Assembly: GCF_001661495.1 (NCBI RefSeq)
Contig: NZ_BDDT01000008.1
Coordinates: forward strand, 1-64,000
Source of the DNA: Pseudoalteromonas prydzensis
GTDB lineage: Bacteria > Pseudomonadota > Gammaproteobacteria > Enterobacterales > Alteromonadaceae
DNA: 64,000 nt
Direction of reading: 5' to 3'
Position numbers and translations under genes: made by a program. The notes beneath the pieces were generated by a model. It worked only from the letters and a program-made list of their open reading frames with translations, made no database searches and was not told the DNA's origin. Shown here in pieces: positions 1-8,876 of the stretch (positions are counted from its first letter, which is position 1; each line of letters begins with the position of its first letter).

Positions 1-1
1 T

Positions 2-70
2 CTTCGTTTCGCTATCCGTGAAGGTGGCCGTACTGTAGGTGCTGGTGTAGTAGCAACTATCGTAGAGTAA
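2..70 (+). CDS. tuf: Elongation factor Tu, C-terminal end (partial)
   Basis: Only the last 22 codons are inside the window. They read LRFAIREGGRTVGAGVVATI-VE and stop at TAA 68-70, which is the highly conserved C-terminus of EF-Tu. EF-Tu is the GTPase that delivers aminoacyl-tRNA to the ribosome. The start and all GTPase motifs lie upstream of the window. A terminator follows 26 bases later, so this is the end of its transcription unit. Which of the usual two tuf copies it is cannot be told. Confidence 0.95.
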   Translation, partial: LRFAIREGGRTVGAGVVATIVE

Positions 71-96
71 TAATTAACTTTTAAGTTAATTGTTAG

Positions 97-123
97 AAAA
101 AGGTCACTTCGGTGGCCTTTTTT
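97..123 (+). terminator. Rho-independent terminator of tuf
   Basis: Stem AAAAAGGTCAC / GTGGCCTTTTT (97-107 and 112-122, one G-T pair) around a TTCG tetraloop, ending in a T run. It directly follows the tuf stop codon. Confidence 0.9.
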
Positions 124-144
124 AATGCCTACGATTTACGTCAT

Positions 145-271
145 GTGAAGGTGGCGCTGTTACCTATAGGCGTAGGTGCTTTGTAGCAACGTTCAATGAG
201 TAATAATTAACTTATAAAGTTAATTATTAGAAAAAAGGTCACTTAGGTGGCCTTTTTAATGCCTGCGATTT
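145..271 (+). pseudogene. Decayed duplicate of the tuf 3' end and its terminator
   Basis: Bases 145-271 match 19-136 along their length: the GTGAAGGTGG start, a degraded TAGGTGCTGG...GTAGCAAC part, GAGTAATAATTAACTT, and a second GGTCAC/GTGGCC hairpin with T run at 232-257. Small insertions and deletions break the reading frame, while the stop-codon region and the terminator are better kept. No other tuf sequence is present, so this is a tandem duplication of the gene end only, or the scar of recombination between tuf copies. The second hairpin would act as a back-up terminator. Confidence 0.75.
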
Positions 272-360
272 GAGCTTTAAGTCATAAGCGGTAAGTTTTA
301 AGTTGCCCGAGTACTTTTTAAGTGTTTGACATAATAATTTGCAACACTCAAACTTTTTGG

Positions 361-435
361 CTTACCGCTTACCGCTTACCGCTTACCGCTTACCGCTTAC
401 CGCTTACCGCTTACCGCTTACCGCTTACCGCTTAC
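361..435. repeat. 7-bp tandem repeat (CTTACCG)n, about 10.7 copies
   Basis: The heptamer CTTACCG is repeated without interruption from 361 to 435. An isolated reverse-complement unit (AAGCGGTAAG) lies at about 287-296. The array sits between the tuf terminators and the alkaline phosphatase gene, in non-coding DNA, and is not a multiple that would suggest a coding role. The remaining part of this gene-free stretch (436-594) is AT-rich and should hold the promoter of the next gene; no convincing Pho box could be read in it. Confidence 0.95.
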
Positions 436-594
436 TCCCGAATTACTGTAATGTTATGATATAACAAATTAAATTGATTATACCTTTCATTGTTATGTAA
501 CACAAAGTCACTTTTTCAGTAACAAATCCCGCCTAGTATAAATATTCTGATTATTACTAACTTTCTTGACCATAACGTATCAACGGAATTTAAA

Positions 595-2184
595 ATGAAA
601 ATTAATAAAATTGCGACTGCAATTGGTTTAACACTGGCATTGTCTACAGCGGCAAATGCAGGTGTACTACCAGATAATCAAATGAAAAGTGATTGGTATA
701 GCGCTGCACAAAGCAAAATAACCTCTAAACAGGCAATGGCTAATACCGTACCAGCAACAAAAGCAAAGAACGTGATCCTATTTGTGGGCGATGGTATGGG
801 TGTATCTACACTAACAGCCGCACGCATCCTTACAGGTCAAAAACAAGGGGCTTTAGGGGAGGAAGGCTTTTTGAGTTTTGAGGAGTTTCCATACTCTGCG
901 CAAATAAAAACCTATAACGTGGATGCACAAACACCGGATTCAGCGGGCACTATGACAGCCATCATTTCTGGTGTTAAAACGGATGTTGGCGTTATTGGTG
1001 TTAATGAAGATATTGAACGTGGTAATTGTGCAACAGTCGCAGGTAATGAATTAATTACAGCCACTGAACTTGCTGAAATTAAAGGCCTAGCTACGGGTAT
1101 TATTTCTACCGCACGCATCACTCATGCAACACCTGCTGCAACTTATGCAAAATCGGCAGATCGTAATTGGGAAGATGTTTCAGATATGCCAGAAGCTGCG
1201 GTTAGTGCAGGATGTGAAGATATCGCCTCACAGTTAGTAAATTTTGAAAAGAATTTAGAAGCGCGTTTTGCTGGCGTTGATGTTGATGGCCTTGAAGTAG
1301 TAATGGGCGGTGGTCGCCGTCATTTCTTACCAAAAGACCCTGCATTCAACTCTGCTGATGCAATGAGTGAGGTCGAAGGTGACCGTACTGATGAGCGCGA
1401 CCTTACAGCACTGTGGCAGCAACAATACCCTGAAGGCAAGTATGTAGTCGACAAAGCTGGATTTGACAGCTTAACAACCTATACAACGCGTGCATTTGCG
1501 TTATTTAATGAATCGCACATGCAATATGAAGCCGACCGCAGCAATGATATTGCAGGCGAACCTTCATTGACCGAAATGACCACTAAAGCCATCGATATTC
1601 TTAAGAATAATGAGAAAGGGTTTTTCTTAACGGTTGAATCGGGTCGTATCGACCACGCCCACCATGCGGGTAATGCTTATAACGCATTAAATGACACCAT
1701 TGAATTTGCCAATGCGGTTAAAGCAGCAGTAGAAAATACCGATCCAAATGAGACGCTGATTCTAGTAACAGCTGATCACAGCCATGTATTTACCATTGCT
1801 GGTTATCCAAAACGCGGTAATCCAATTTTAGGCCAAGTTGTAGCTGTTGGCAGCGATACAGCAACACTTGCGGCTGATGGCATGCCTTACACCACGGTGG
1901 GTTACGCTAATGGCTTAGGCTTTAGAGATTTAGGTGATGAAACCGATGCCGAAGCGTCATATTTAGAGGCTGCGGTTGCAGGGCGTGTTGATTTGTCTGC
2001 AATTGATACTTTAACACCAGGTTTTCATCAAGAAGCAACAGTCCCTATGGGCTCTGAAACCCATGCCGGTGAAGATATTTCATTGCACGCAACGGGTCCT
2101 GGTGCACAGTTAGCGCAAGGTGTAGTGGAACAAAATGTTATTTTCCACATTATCAATCAAGCGCTCGAACTAATAGAAGAATAA
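595..2184 (+). CDS. Alkaline phosphatase, exported (PhoA superfamily)
   Basis: A 529-residue phosphomonoesterase of the alkaline phosphatase superfamily, expected in the periplasm, releasing phosphate from organic esters. The N-terminus is a Sec signal peptide with a probable cleavage after ANA (residue 22). Catalytic features: the metal-binding VGDGMG motif at residues 64-69, the nucleophile serine 116 in TPDSAGTMTA, the metal-ligand segment ESGRIDHAHHAG near residue 350 and TADHSH near 395. The length is typical. The ATG is preceded by the weak ribosome site CGGAA. The next gene, a close paralogue, begins within 15 bases and should be co-transcribed. The family assignment is firm; substrate preference and control by phosphate are assumed, not shown. 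Confidence 0.93.
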   Translation: MKINKIATAIGLTLALSTAANAGVLPDNQMKSDWYSAAQSKITSKQAMANTVPATKAKNVILFVGDGMGVSTLTAARILTGQKQGALGEEGFLSFEEFPYSAQIKTYNVDAQTPDSAGTMTAIISGVKTDVGVIGVNEDIERGNCATVAGNELITATELAEIKGLATGIISTARITHATPAATYAKSADRNWEDVSDMPEAAVSAGCEDIASQLVNFEKNLEARFAGVDVDGLEVVMGGGRRHFLPKDPAFNSADAMSEVEGDRTDERDLTALWQQQYPEGKYVVDKAGFDSLTTYTTRAFALFNESHMQYEADRSNDIAGEPSLTEMTTKAIDILKNNEKGFFLTVESGRIDHAHHAGNAYNALNDTIEFANAVKAAVENTDPNETLILVTADHSHVFTIAGYPKRGNPILGQVVAVGSDTATLAADGMPYTTVGYANGLGFRDLGDETDAEASYLEAAVAGRVDLSAIDTLTPGFHQEATVPMGSETHAGEDISLHATGPGAQLAQGVVEQNVIFHIINQALELIEE

Positions 2185-2195
2185 TGGTGATCACA

Positions 2196-3986
2196 ATGAA
2201 AAAACTTAACTTAATTTCTCTTGCGGTAGTTGTTGCCTTGGCTGGTTGCTCTGATGATGACGATAAAATTGACTCACTCACTGTTGAAAACACCCTTGCG
2301 GTTGGCTCTGAGCAATGTATCAATGGCGGTATTGAAACGCTAACCGGTGAAGACACTAATAAAAATGGTGAGCTTGATGACGATGAAGTAACTGCAACCT
2401 CTGTAGCGTGTAACGACCCTGCAACGTCATTAAATGCTCAGCAGCTAGCGCCGCTTACAACAAATACATGGTTTAAAGAAGCACAAACTAAGCTTGCTAC
2501 TAGCGAAGATAATATTGCTAATATTGTTAAAGAATCGGGCAAAGCGAAAAATGTCATTCTTTTTGTAGGTGATGGCATGGGGATTTCAACAGTTACTGCC
2601 GCGCGCATTCTAGCTGGACAGCTTGAAGGAAAGCTCGGCGAAGAGCATCAGTTAAGCTTTGAAACACTGCCGTTTTCTGGTTTTGCTAAAACCTACAATG
2701 TTGATGCACAAACACCTGACTCAGCCGGTACGATGACTGCTATGGCCTCGGGTGTAAAAACCGATGTTGGCGTGATTGGTATTGATGAAGCCGTAGTTAA
2801 TGGCAACTGTTTATCAGGCAAAGGTCATGAGCTAATTACGTCATTAGAACTTGCTGAAATTGCGGGTAAATCGACTGGGATTATCTCAACGGCACGGATC
2901 ACCCATGCAACGCCTGCGGCCACTTATGCAAAAGCAGCTAATCGTAACTGGGAAGATATTTCAGATATGCCAGAATCTGAGGCGGCAAATTGTGAAGATA
3001 TTGCCTCGCAACTGGTTAATTTCGAAGAGAACTTAACAGCACGTTTCCCTAGCGTTGATATTGATGGCATTGAAGTCGTAATGGGGGGCGGACGTCGTCA
3101 TTTCTTACCGAAAGATGCGGCATTTAATTCAGCAGATGCGGTAAGTTCAGTAGAAGGTGATCGTACCGATGGTCGTGATCTCACTGCAGAATGGCAAGCT
3201 AAATATCCAAATGGTCAATATGTGATGGACCAAGCGAGCTTTGATGCGATTGATGTGGTTAATACTAAACAAGTGTTTGGCTTGTTTAATGAATCACACA
3301 TGCAGTATGAAGCAGATCGTAGTAACGATATTGCGGGCGAACCATCTTTATCACAGATGACAGCAACAGCATTAGATATACTAGATAATAACGATAAAGG
3401 CTTTTTCTTAACGGTTGAAGCTGGGCGTATTGACCATGCTCATCACGCCGGTAATGCCTATAACGCGTTAAACGATACCATAGAATTGTCAAAAGCGGTG
3501 CAAGTGGCGCTTGATAAAACCAGTATCGAAGATACATTAATTATTGTCACTGCCGATCATAGCCATGTATTTACCATTGCTGGTTACCCTAAACGCGGTA
3601 ATCCAATTTTAGGTAAAGTGGTGGCTGTTGGTGAAACTGAGCCAAGTCTTGCTGCCGATAACATGCCGTATACCACCGTTGGTTATACCAATGGTGGTGG
3701 TTTTAGAGACCTAGGTGAGGAAACAGATGCAGAGGCAGGTTATAACTTTGCTCCTGTAACGGGCCGTGTTGATTTAACGGATGTAGACACGCAAAGCCCT
3801 GGTTTTCACCAAGAAGCACTAGTGCCTCTTTCATCTGAAACCCATGCTGGTGAAGATGTTGGTGTGTATGCTCGTGGTCCAGGTGCGCATTTAGTTACCG
3901 GTACTAACGAGCAGAGCTTTATTTTCCATGTAATGGATTATGCAGCTGATTTAGTAAAACAAGCCGACGAAAAAGTCGCTAACTAA
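2196..3986 (+). CDS. Alkaline phosphatase, lipoprotein paralogue
   Basis: A 596-residue paralogue of the preceding phosphatase, probably arisen by tandem duplication since motif blocks and spacing are shared. It differs at the N-terminus: a lipoprotein signal with lipobox LAGC (Cys18), an acidic SDDDD linker, then an EF-hand-like loop DTNKNGELDDDE (residues 53-64) framed by cysteines, before the catalytic domain. That domain keeps VGDGMG, TPDSAGTMTA, EAGRIDHAHHAG and TADHSH. An upstream in-frame ATG at 2184 overlaps the previous stop, but the start at 2196 gives a proper signal peptide. A membrane-anchored enzyme beside a soluble one is the likely division of labour. The loop may bind calcium; that is inference. 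Confidence 0.9.
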   Translation: MKKLNLISLAVVVALAGCSDDDDKIDSLTVENTLAVGSEQCINGGIETLTGEDTNKNGELDDDEVTATSVACNDPATSLNAQQLAPLTTNTWFKEAQTKLATSEDNIANIVKESGKAKNVILFVGDGMGISTVTAARILAGQLEGKLGEEHQLSFETLPFSGFAKTYNVDAQTPDSAGTMTAMASGVKTDVGVIGIDEAVVNGNCLSGKGHELITSLELAEIAGKSTGIISTARITHATPAATYAKAANRNWEDISDMPESEAANCEDIASQLVNFEENLTARFPSVDIDGIEVVMGGGRRHFLPKDAAFNSADAVSSVEGDRTDGRDLTAEWQAKYPNGQYVMDQASFDAIDVVNTKQVFGLFNESHMQYEADRSNDIAGEPSLSQMTATALDILDNNDKGFFLTVEAGRIDHAHHAGNAYNALNDTIELSKAVQVALDKTSIEDTLIIVTADHSHVFTIAGYPKRGNPILGKVVAVGETEPSLAADNMPYTTVGYTNGGGFRDLGEETDAEAGYNFAPVTGRVDLTDVDTQSPGFHQEALVPLSSETHAGEDVGVYARGPGAHLVTGTNEQSFIFHVMDYAADLVKQADEKVAN

Positions 3987-4013
3987 ACAGTTTTAGTGAA
4001 ATAGGCTGAACTA

Positions 4014-4043
4014 AAAGAGCAACTCACATTTGAGTTGCTCTTT
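4014..4043 (+). terminator. Rho-independent terminator after the phosphatase pair
   Basis: Perfect 13-bp stem AAAGAGCAACTCA / TGAGTTGCTCTTT around a four-base loop, ending in TTT, 27 bases after the stop codon. Confidence 0.9.
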
Positions 4044-4107
4044 GTCATTAATTTGCCAAACAAACACTTTACAGTGATCTAAAGTATTACATCAAAAAGA
4101 GAATTCA

Positions 4108-4821
4108 GTGAAAAAACTAATCGCATCTTTACTGCTAATTAGCCCATTGGCCAGTGCCTCGCAGTGCGCACTTGAAAGCCAGTATGTACAAGCTAACTAT
4201 CAAGTTAACAGTGAGCAAACAACAAATAATACACTCGCGCAGGCGCAGCAATTTACTTTGTGGCGAACGCCGCATCAGGTCGCGGAACAAGGCAGTGAGT
4301 TAGTCGAAGTATGGCAGCAACTGAGTAACCAGCAAATTCGGCCAATTCGTTATTTTCAAGCGCACCAGCGTGGTATTGAATACCAGCCAAGCGAAGTGCA
4401 AGGCGAGCAAGATTGGAGTACTAAATATCAGTTAGTAAGTGATGATTTTATTGCAAAAATGACTCTCAAGAGTGAGCAGGGCGAAGGGTGTGAACAACTG
4501 CAAAATTATCAATTAGTGCAAGGTGATACCAAGATAGAGCTTGCATGGTTGGTCAATAAAAAGCTGCTAAGCTCAATGCGTATTAGCAAACCACAGCTAA
4601 CGCAAACACTAACGCTGGATAAGGTGAAATTTGATAAAGCGGCTGTGATGCAACAATTTGCCAACTGGGATAGCTTTCAAACCACCGATTACGCAGATAT
4701 TGGTGATAACGAGGGCGACCCATTTTTAGCAAAAATGATTAACTTGGGCTTTATTGAGCACGGCGCCTCGGGTTTTTATGATGCCGGCGGCAAAGCACTA
4801 GGCGGTGGTCATAGTCATTAA
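4108..4821 (+). CDS. Unknown exported protein
   Basis: A 237-residue protein starting at GTG 4108, preceded by AAAGAGAATTCA. It has a signal peptide (MKKLIASLLLISPLASA) and begins its mature part with SQCALES. A second cysteine sits in EGCEQL, which could form one disulfide. The chain is rich in glutamine and ends with glycines and histidines (GGGHSH), a possible metal-binding tail. I do not recognise a family. It has its own terminators on both sides and converges on a TonB-dependent receptor gene. A role linked to metal or iron uptake is only a guess from that neighbour and the histidine tail. Confidence 0.75.
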   Translation: MKKLIASLLLISPLASASQCALESQYVQANYQVNSEQTTNNTLAQAQQFTLWRTPHQVAEQGSELVEVWQQLSNQQIRPIRYFQAHQRGIEYQPSEVQGEQDWSTKYQLVSDDFIAKMTLKSEQGEGCEQLQNYQLVQGDTKIELAWLVNKKLLSSMRISKPQLTQTLTLDKVKFDKAAVMQQFANWDSFQTTDYADIGDNEGDPFLAKMINLGFIEHGASGFYDAGGKALGGGHSH

Positions 4822-4843
4822 AAGAGCGCTTGCGCGCTCTTTT
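4820..4843. terminator. Bidirectional Rho-independent terminator
   Basis: Stem AAAAGAGCGC / GCGCTCTTTT with a four-base loop between two convergent genes; A and T runs on either side allow it to work in both directions. Confidence 0.9.
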
Positions 4844-4852
4844 AAATATTGC

Positions 4853-6919
4853 CTAGAAGCCAAAGCTCCAATTCACACTGGCTACGCGGCCAGTGCCCGC
4901 AAAGTAACGAGTCGCGGCAGGGTTAGTTTGGCCATAATAAGTGATATAAAACTTATCGGTTAAATTATCAATACCTAGGCTAAATGCGCCGTATTGTTGG
5001 GTTTGGTAATTAACTGATAAATCAACGGTTGTATAACCTGCAAATTCACCGCCGGTATTATAGTCACGATCAAATAGCTTATTAACTTGTAAGCGGCTGT
5101 CGATGTTATTGAACCACTGTTGTTGCCAAAATAAGTTAAGGCGTGTTGGTGAAATATTACTGCCGCCTAAATCACTTTCTACAATGTTATCGCCATCCCC
5201 ATCGTATTGACCCTGAGTGTCTGCGTAGTTGGCACCAAATGTAGTCTCATCGTTTAAGTAATACTGAGCACTTGCTTCAAAACCATGAATTTCAGTGCGC
5301 TCACGTTGCACGCTATAAATACCATCGGCATCGGCTTGTAAACGTGAGCCTAAATCTGAGTCTGACTCAAAGTAGCTGGCTTTAAAACTAATTAAATCAT
5401 TGTTGTATTCAAGGCCTACTTCACGGTTGTCTGAAATCACCGGTTCAAGGTTTAAAAAGCTTTCAACCGATAAACCTGGTTGGTTAATGCCACGCAATAC
5501 TCGCCCTACATCAGCCATGCTAAAGCCTTCACTGTAGCTGGCATAAAAACGTAAATCTTTAGTGACTTGATAAACAACACCTACATTGCCCAGTAACTCG
5601 TTAAAGCTTGGCTCGCCACCTTCAACAAAGGTGCTGCCGTAAGAGGCGAGGGTAGTGAAGTCATCAACCTTTAACTTGCCGTATTCATACCGTGCGCCGA
5701 CGTTGAAGGTCCAATCTTCAAGACCATCAAAGCGCAGCTGTGCAAATGGTGCAGCATTATTAAATTTTGTTTCTGGAACCCAGTTACGACCTGTTTGTGC
5801 TAGCTCTTGATAGGTTTCATCGCTTAATAAATCAAGCCCAGTCACTAAATCAAAATCACTGCCAGCAAGGTTATTTTTGGCATAGGTTAAGCGGCCACCG
5901 AACTTTTGTGATTTATTTTGAGACTGGTCGAAAATATCATCGCCATAAGCAGGATCTTGGAATGTCGCAAAGTTACCACCGCCGTACATGGCAGCAAAAT
6001 CCTGCATAAATACTTGCAGTGATAAACTACCGCCAGCGATATTGTTATGTACATAGTCAACAGTGGCAGTAGTAACACGGTTACGCGGCGCTTCTCCTTC
6101 AATATTACCTTTTTCAGCACCAGTCGGGATCCCGTTTGCTACATCACCATTGGTTGCTAAATAGTCGCCATTCCCTTCAATGTTGTAATGGTTAAGCATC
6201 ACTTGTAGGCTTTGTTCACTGTCTAATTGGTACTTGGCCTTGAAGAATAAATCTAGGCTGGTTGAGTCTTGGGTATCACCTTGAGCGCCATCGAGACCGA
6301 CTAAATCGCCATTGCCATCACGGTACATACCCGTGCTGCGTGCAGATACACCCGCGACAATGCTTAAATCGTCTTTTTCTTGGCTAAATAAATAGCTGGC
6401 TTTATAGCTTTGGCTATCGCTACCACCGGTTGTTGGTGCACTAAATCCAGCAGTAACTTGATGATTATCATCGCCAGGGGTTTTGGTAATAATATTAATA
6501 ATACCGCCACTGGCGCCCATGCCTTGAATTGCATTAGCACCGCTGATCACTTCAATGCGCTCGATCATCGCAGGGTCAATGGTATTGCCATCACGTGAGC
6601 CGTTGCGCAGCGGGTTTGATTGTGGCACACCATCAATCATATAAAGTGGTTCACGGCCGCGTAGTGTTTCACCTGCGCTGGTCATTTTTTGTCTGCTTGG
6701 TGAAAAGCTTGGTAATAAGTTACCAAGAATTTGCGAGAGATCTTGAGTGTGGGCTAATTGCTTGGCAATGTCAGCTGCGCTGATCACGCTAATTGTTGCA
6801 GGTACTGTACTTACAGGGGCAGTGCTACGAGTAGTGGATACTGTGATCTGTTCAATATCAGCTTGAGTATTAGCCAGTGCTGCTAAAGGTGTAAGTAAAA
6901 ACGGTAAATAATATTTCAT
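4853..6919 (-). CDS. TonB-dependent outer-membrane receptor, siderophore type
   Basis: A 688-residue ligand-gated outer-membrane channel that uses TonB energy to import a ligand, probably a ferric siderophore. After a signal peptide ending near ALA comes a TonB-box-like stretch (IEQITVS), the plug domain with MIDGVPQSNP and the block IERIEVISGANAIQGMG followed by GGIINIITK, then the beta-barrel, ending in an aromatic residue (WSFGF). The plug motifs resemble IutA-type receptors, but the ligand cannot be read from sequence. An in-frame GTG two codons upstream (6925) is an alternative start; ATG at 6919 is preferred. A Fur-like site lies about 70 bases upstream. No siderophore biosynthesis or ABC importer genes are nearby. 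Confidence 0.9.
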   Translation of the reverse strand: MKYYLPFLLTPLAALANTQADIEQITVSTTRSTAPVSTVPATISVISAADIAKQLAHTQDLSQILGNLLPSFSPSRQKMTSAGETLRGREPLYMIDGVPQSNPLRNGSRDGNTIDPAMIERIEVISGANAIQGMGASGGIINIITKTPGDDNHQVTAGFSAPTTGGSDSQSYKASYLFSQEKDDLSIVAGVSARSTGMYRDGNGDLVGLDGAQGDTQDSTSLDLFFKAKYQLDSEQSLQVMLNHYNIEGNGDYLATNGDVANGIPTGAEKGNIEGEAPRNRVTTATVDYVHNNIAGGSLSLQVFMQDFAAMYGGGNFATFQDPAYGDDIFDQSQNKSQKFGGRLTYAKNNLAGSDFDLVTGLDLLSDETYQELAQTGRNWVPETKFNNAAPFAQLRFDGLEDWTFNVGARYEYGKLKVDDFTTLASYGSTFVEGGEPSFNELLGNVGVVYQVTKDLRFYASYSEGFSMADVGRVLRGINQPGLSVESFLNLEPVISDNREVGLEYNNDLISFKASYFESDSDLGSRLQADADGIYSVQRERTEIHGFEASAQYYLNDETTFGANYADTQGQYDGDGDNIVESDLGGSNISPTRLNLFWQQQWFNNIDSRLQVNKLFDRDYNTGGEFAGYTTVDLSVNYQTQQYGAFSLGIDNLTDKFYITYYGQTNPAATRYFAGTGRVASVNWSFGF

Positions 6920-6983
6920 GGTCACAATATAATCACTATTTAAGATGGTAGTAAAAATTGTTCGTATTTATACATTTATTTAA

Positions 6984-6998
6984 TACCATTATCAATAT
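6984..6998 (-). promoter_or_regulatory. Probable Fur box upstream of the TonB receptor
   Basis: On the minus strand this reads ATATTGATAATGGTA, which matches most of the core of the Fur consensus GATAATGATAATCATTATC. Its place, 65-80 bases upstream of the receptor start, fits iron-dependent repression. It was read by eye and not scored with a matrix. Confidence 0.5.
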
Positions 6999-7148
6999 TT
7001 TCAACTCGAATCGTGCCTCACTGTTGTGATTAATTAAATGAAGCCTTGTGTTACCAGGATCAGTAACGGCTGATGCTACAAATAAAATTGGCTAAAATGG
7101 CTTTCCTCCTTTAACTTTAATAAATGTATTTTTTAAGGAGAATGAACC

Positions 7149-7955
7149 ATGAGCGAAACAAAAACAAATCATCCCCATGGGGTTTTCTGTTGGTCAGAAT
7201 TATGCACATCAGATTGGAAAAATGGTAAAGCTTTTTATACTGAACTCTTTGCTTGGGGGGCGGATGATCAACCGATTGGTGATGATCTTTATTACACTAT
7301 GTTGCAAAAGCAAGGTGATGATATTGCTGCCATGTTTCAAATGCCGAACGAACAAAAAAATGCAGCGACGCCGAGTCATTGGTTAGCTTATATTGCGGTA
7401 GATAATATTGATGAAGTGGCTGCAAAAGCCAAACAATTAGGTGCTGAGATTATCGCAGGGCCGCATGATGTAATGGACGCGGGTCGCATGCTGTTACTCA
7501 ATGAACCAGGTGGTGCGTTATTTGCTTTATGGCAAGGTAATAAGCATAAAGGATGCAAACGCTTAGGTGAGCTAAATACCCCGTATTGGCATGAGCTGGC
7601 AACGCGCAATAGTGCAAAAAGCCGTGAGTTTTATTGCCAGTTATTAGGGTGGCAATGTGTTGAAAAACGAATGGAAGGCATGAACTACACGTTATTCACA
7701 GTCGCTGATCAGCCGGTTGCAGGGATGCTTGAAATGACGGACGAATGGCCTGCGGATATTCCAGCTCACTGGATGATTTATTTTGCTGTCGATGATTGTG
7801 ACAATTATGCCGCAACGGCTCAGCAGCTTGGTGGTGAAGTTTGTGTTCCTCCTACTGACATCCCTGAAGTGGGTCGTTTTAGTGTGATCACCGATCCACA
7901 AGGCGCTGTGTTTTCAATTATGACCTCGGCTATGAATGATGTGAAATGCAGCTAG
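7149..7955 (+). CDS. Two-domain VOC (glyoxalase/bleomycin-resistance fold) protein
   Basis: A 268-residue protein made of two VOC units: residues about 10-125 (GVFCWSELCTSDWKNGKAFY ...) and about 140-260 (PYWHELATRNSAKSREFY ...). Both carry the pattern in which a short aromatic strand is followed by a helix ending in FY and a later GG.V segment. Family members bind a metal and act on small molecules, or bind drugs; the substrate here is unknown. A strong ribosome site (AAGGAG) precedes the ATG by about eight bases. It is a single-gene unit, followed by a short GC-poor hairpin with a T run at about 7976-8001. Confidence 0.85.
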   Translation: MSETKTNHPHGVFCWSELCTSDWKNGKAFYTELFAWGADDQPIGDDLYYTMLQKQGDDIAAMFQMPNEQKNAATPSHWLAYIAVDNIDEVAAKAKQLGAEIIAGPHDVMDAGRMLLLNEPGGALFALWQGNKHKGCKRLGELNTPYWHELATRNSAKSREFYCQLLGWQCVEKRMEGMNYTLFTVADQPVAGMLEMTDEWPADIPAHWMIYFAVDDCDNYAATAQQLGGEVCVPPTDIPEVGRFSVITDPQGAVFSIMTSAMNDVKCS

Positions 7956-8058
7956 TTACGGTTAATGAAATTGACTAAAAAAGCATTGTGGGGCTTTTTT
8001 TATTTTTCTTTGCCCCAAGTTCTCAATTAATAGTTGTATATAAAATGGGAGCAAAAGT

Positions 8059-8724
8059 ATGACAAAACACGTGGTAATTACAGGCGCAAACCGTGGCATT
8101 GGCCTTAATTTATGTCAGCAATATTTAGCAAAGAGCTATCAGGTTACGGCCGTGGTGCGTAATCCAAGCGATGAACTTAAAGAATTAGATGTTACGGTGA
8201 TCAGTAATATCGATGTTGCCAATGCAGCAGACATTGCAACGCTTGAAAGCCAGTTGCATGGCCATAAAATAGATCTGCTGATCAACAATGCCGGTATTTT
8301 TTACCATGAGACGATGGCTGAAATGGATTTTGACACCCTCAATCAGCAAATTGCCGTAAATGCAGTAGCGCCGATCCGAGTGACTCATGCTTTGATCCAC
8401 AGCCTAGGTGTTGATGCTAAAGTTGCTATGATCACCAGCCGCATGGGTTCAATTGCCGATAATAGCTCGGGTGGTTATATCGGCTATCGCATGTCAAAAG
8501 CTGCACTTAACGCGGCATCGGTCAGCCTAGCTCATGAATTAAAGAGTAAAAAAATTGCTGTTGGATTATTTCACCCTGGCTTTGTGCAAACGCAAATGGT
8601 TAATTTTGCAGGTGATATTTCAGCAGAGGAATCTGCGCAGTGCTTAACAAAGCGTATTGATGAACTCAATCTCAGTAATAGCGGTGGTTTTTGGCATGCA
8701 AATGGTGAAACTCTACCTTGGTAG
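8059..8724 (+). CDS. Short-chain dehydrogenase/reductase
   Basis: A 221-residue cytoplasmic SDR of the classical type. The cofactor motif TGANRGIG is at residues 8-15, the NNAG motif near residue 75, and the catalytic YRMSK near residue 145, with the structural serine in MITSRMG upstream of it. The arginine after the glycine motif and the VVRNP segment after the second strand suggest NADP(H) preference. The substrate is unknown. It is about 20-30 residues shorter than typical SDRs, as in the small C-factor-like group. Confidence 0.88.
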   Translation: MTKHVVITGANRGIGLNLCQQYLAKSYQVTAVVRNPSDELKELDVTVISNIDVANAADIATLESQLHGHKIDLLINNAGIFYHETMAEMDFDTLNQQIAVNAVAPIRVTHALIHSLGVDAKVAMITSRMGSIADNSSGGYIGYRMSKAALNAASVSLAHELKSKKIAVGLFHPGFVQTQMVNFAGDISAEESAQCLTKRIDELNLSNSGGFWHANGETLPW

Positions 8725-8756
8725 ATTTACCAAAATGCACAGTGAGTGCCGTTACA

Positions 8757-8796
8757 TTTCAACAGTTGGTGGGTAAAAAGCCACTAACTGCTGAAA
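8757..8796 (+). terminator. Long hairpin after the SDR gene, possible terminator
   Basis: TTTCAACAGTTGGTGG (8757-8772) pairs with CCACTAACTGCTGAAA (8781-8796) with two G-T pairs. The following sequence, TCTTTAGC, has only a weak T run, so termination is uncertain. Confidence 0.45.
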
Positions 8797-8876
8797 TCTT
8801 TAGCTAATTTTTGATGCTATTATTTGCTATAATCTTTCTATTAAAAGCCTGAACAGCCGTATTTAGAGAGCAGCAC

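Noticed and set aside
361-435. CRISPR array
   Set aside because: The repeat unit is seven bases with no spacers, so it is a simple tandem repeat.
440-480. Pho box upstream of the alkaline phosphatase gene
   Set aside because: CTGTAATGTTATGATATAAC has one half-site-like CTGTAAT, but the second half does not match, so it was not called.
912-1121. Antisense and shifted open frames inside the two phosphatase genes
   Set aside because: They lie wholly inside strongly supported coding sequence on another frame and have no ribosome sites or family-like residues.
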